Assembly: GCF_000220395.1 (NCBI RefSeq)
Contig: NW_004086788.1
Span: forward strand, 62,001 to 126,000
Direction of reading: 5' to 3'
Length of the DNA stretch: 64,000 nt
Source of the DNA: Ichthyophthirius multifiliis
Lineage: Eukaryota; Ciliophora; Oligohymenophorea; Hymenostomatida
The translations under genes and the position numbers were made by a program. Positions 63,959 through 64,000 of the stretch are shown here, piece by piece. The notes beneath the pieces were generated by a model. That model was not told where the DNA came from and searched no databases. It saw only the letters and a list, made by a program, of their open reading frames with translations. Each line of letters starts with the position of its first letter. Positions within the stretch are counted from its first letter, which is position 1.

Positions 63959-64000
63959 TTTTACTAAAAATAATTTTAAAAAATATACAATAGTTAATAT

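Overview
The window reads as nuclear DNA of an oligohymenophorean ciliate. It is extremely A+T rich. Long reading frames are full of TAA and TAG and end only at TGA, so TAA and TAG must be read as glutamine. For example, positions 126-2204 read for 692 codons with dozens of in-frame TAA/TAG before the first TGA. Introns are short (mostly 35-115 bp), begin GT (usually GTA) and end AG. The extreme A+T content, the code and the protein families fit Ichthyophthirius multifiliis or a close relative of Tetrahymena. That placement is inference, because no rRNA or telomere repeat is present to confirm it.

Layout. 1-4672 (+): a coiled-coil protein and a two-domain protein disulfide isomerase. 5144-34071 (all -): two secreted proteins (5144-6262, 8454-10113), a Q/N-rich EF-hand-like protein with a QD repeat (10887-14885), a C5orf34-like protein (15032-16850), an N/D-rich protein with an ND repeat (17098-20634), a pseudokinase/LRR/Ras-like fusion (20916-25354), a 2.7 kb gene-free stretch, and a 1,884-residue polytopic membrane protein with a PAS domain (28095-34071). 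35164-40772 (mostly +): a cystatin, a small minus-strand protein, a KEN-box protein, an intron-rich coiled-coil protein and two weak candidates. 41163-52362 (-, plus one weak + candidate): a membrane protein with a Cys-rich ectodomain, an EF-hand/calpain protein with an NQD repeat, and a zinc-knuckle protein of Air1/Air2 type. 53121-64000 (+): a cathepsin D-like protease, an Enhancer-of-zeste methyltransferase, a Q/N-rich protein, a large TPR protein and a possible small gene.

The genes look like ordinary nuclear genes in co-oriented runs, not an operon or mobile island. Themes are secretory proteolysis and its control (PDI, aspartic protease, cystatin, calpain), chromatin and RNA control (E(z), zinc knuckles), and low-complexity polar repeats built from Asp with Asn/Gln. 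No tRNA, rRNA, CRISPR array or transposon was recognised.

Technical caution. Many models, especially low-complexity ones, need a +1/-1 shift at a run of A or T to stay in frame, while other long genes (126-2204, 28095-34071, 53121-54278) are clean. This looks like homopolymer sequencing error, but it was not tested. Residue numbers in broken models are approximate.
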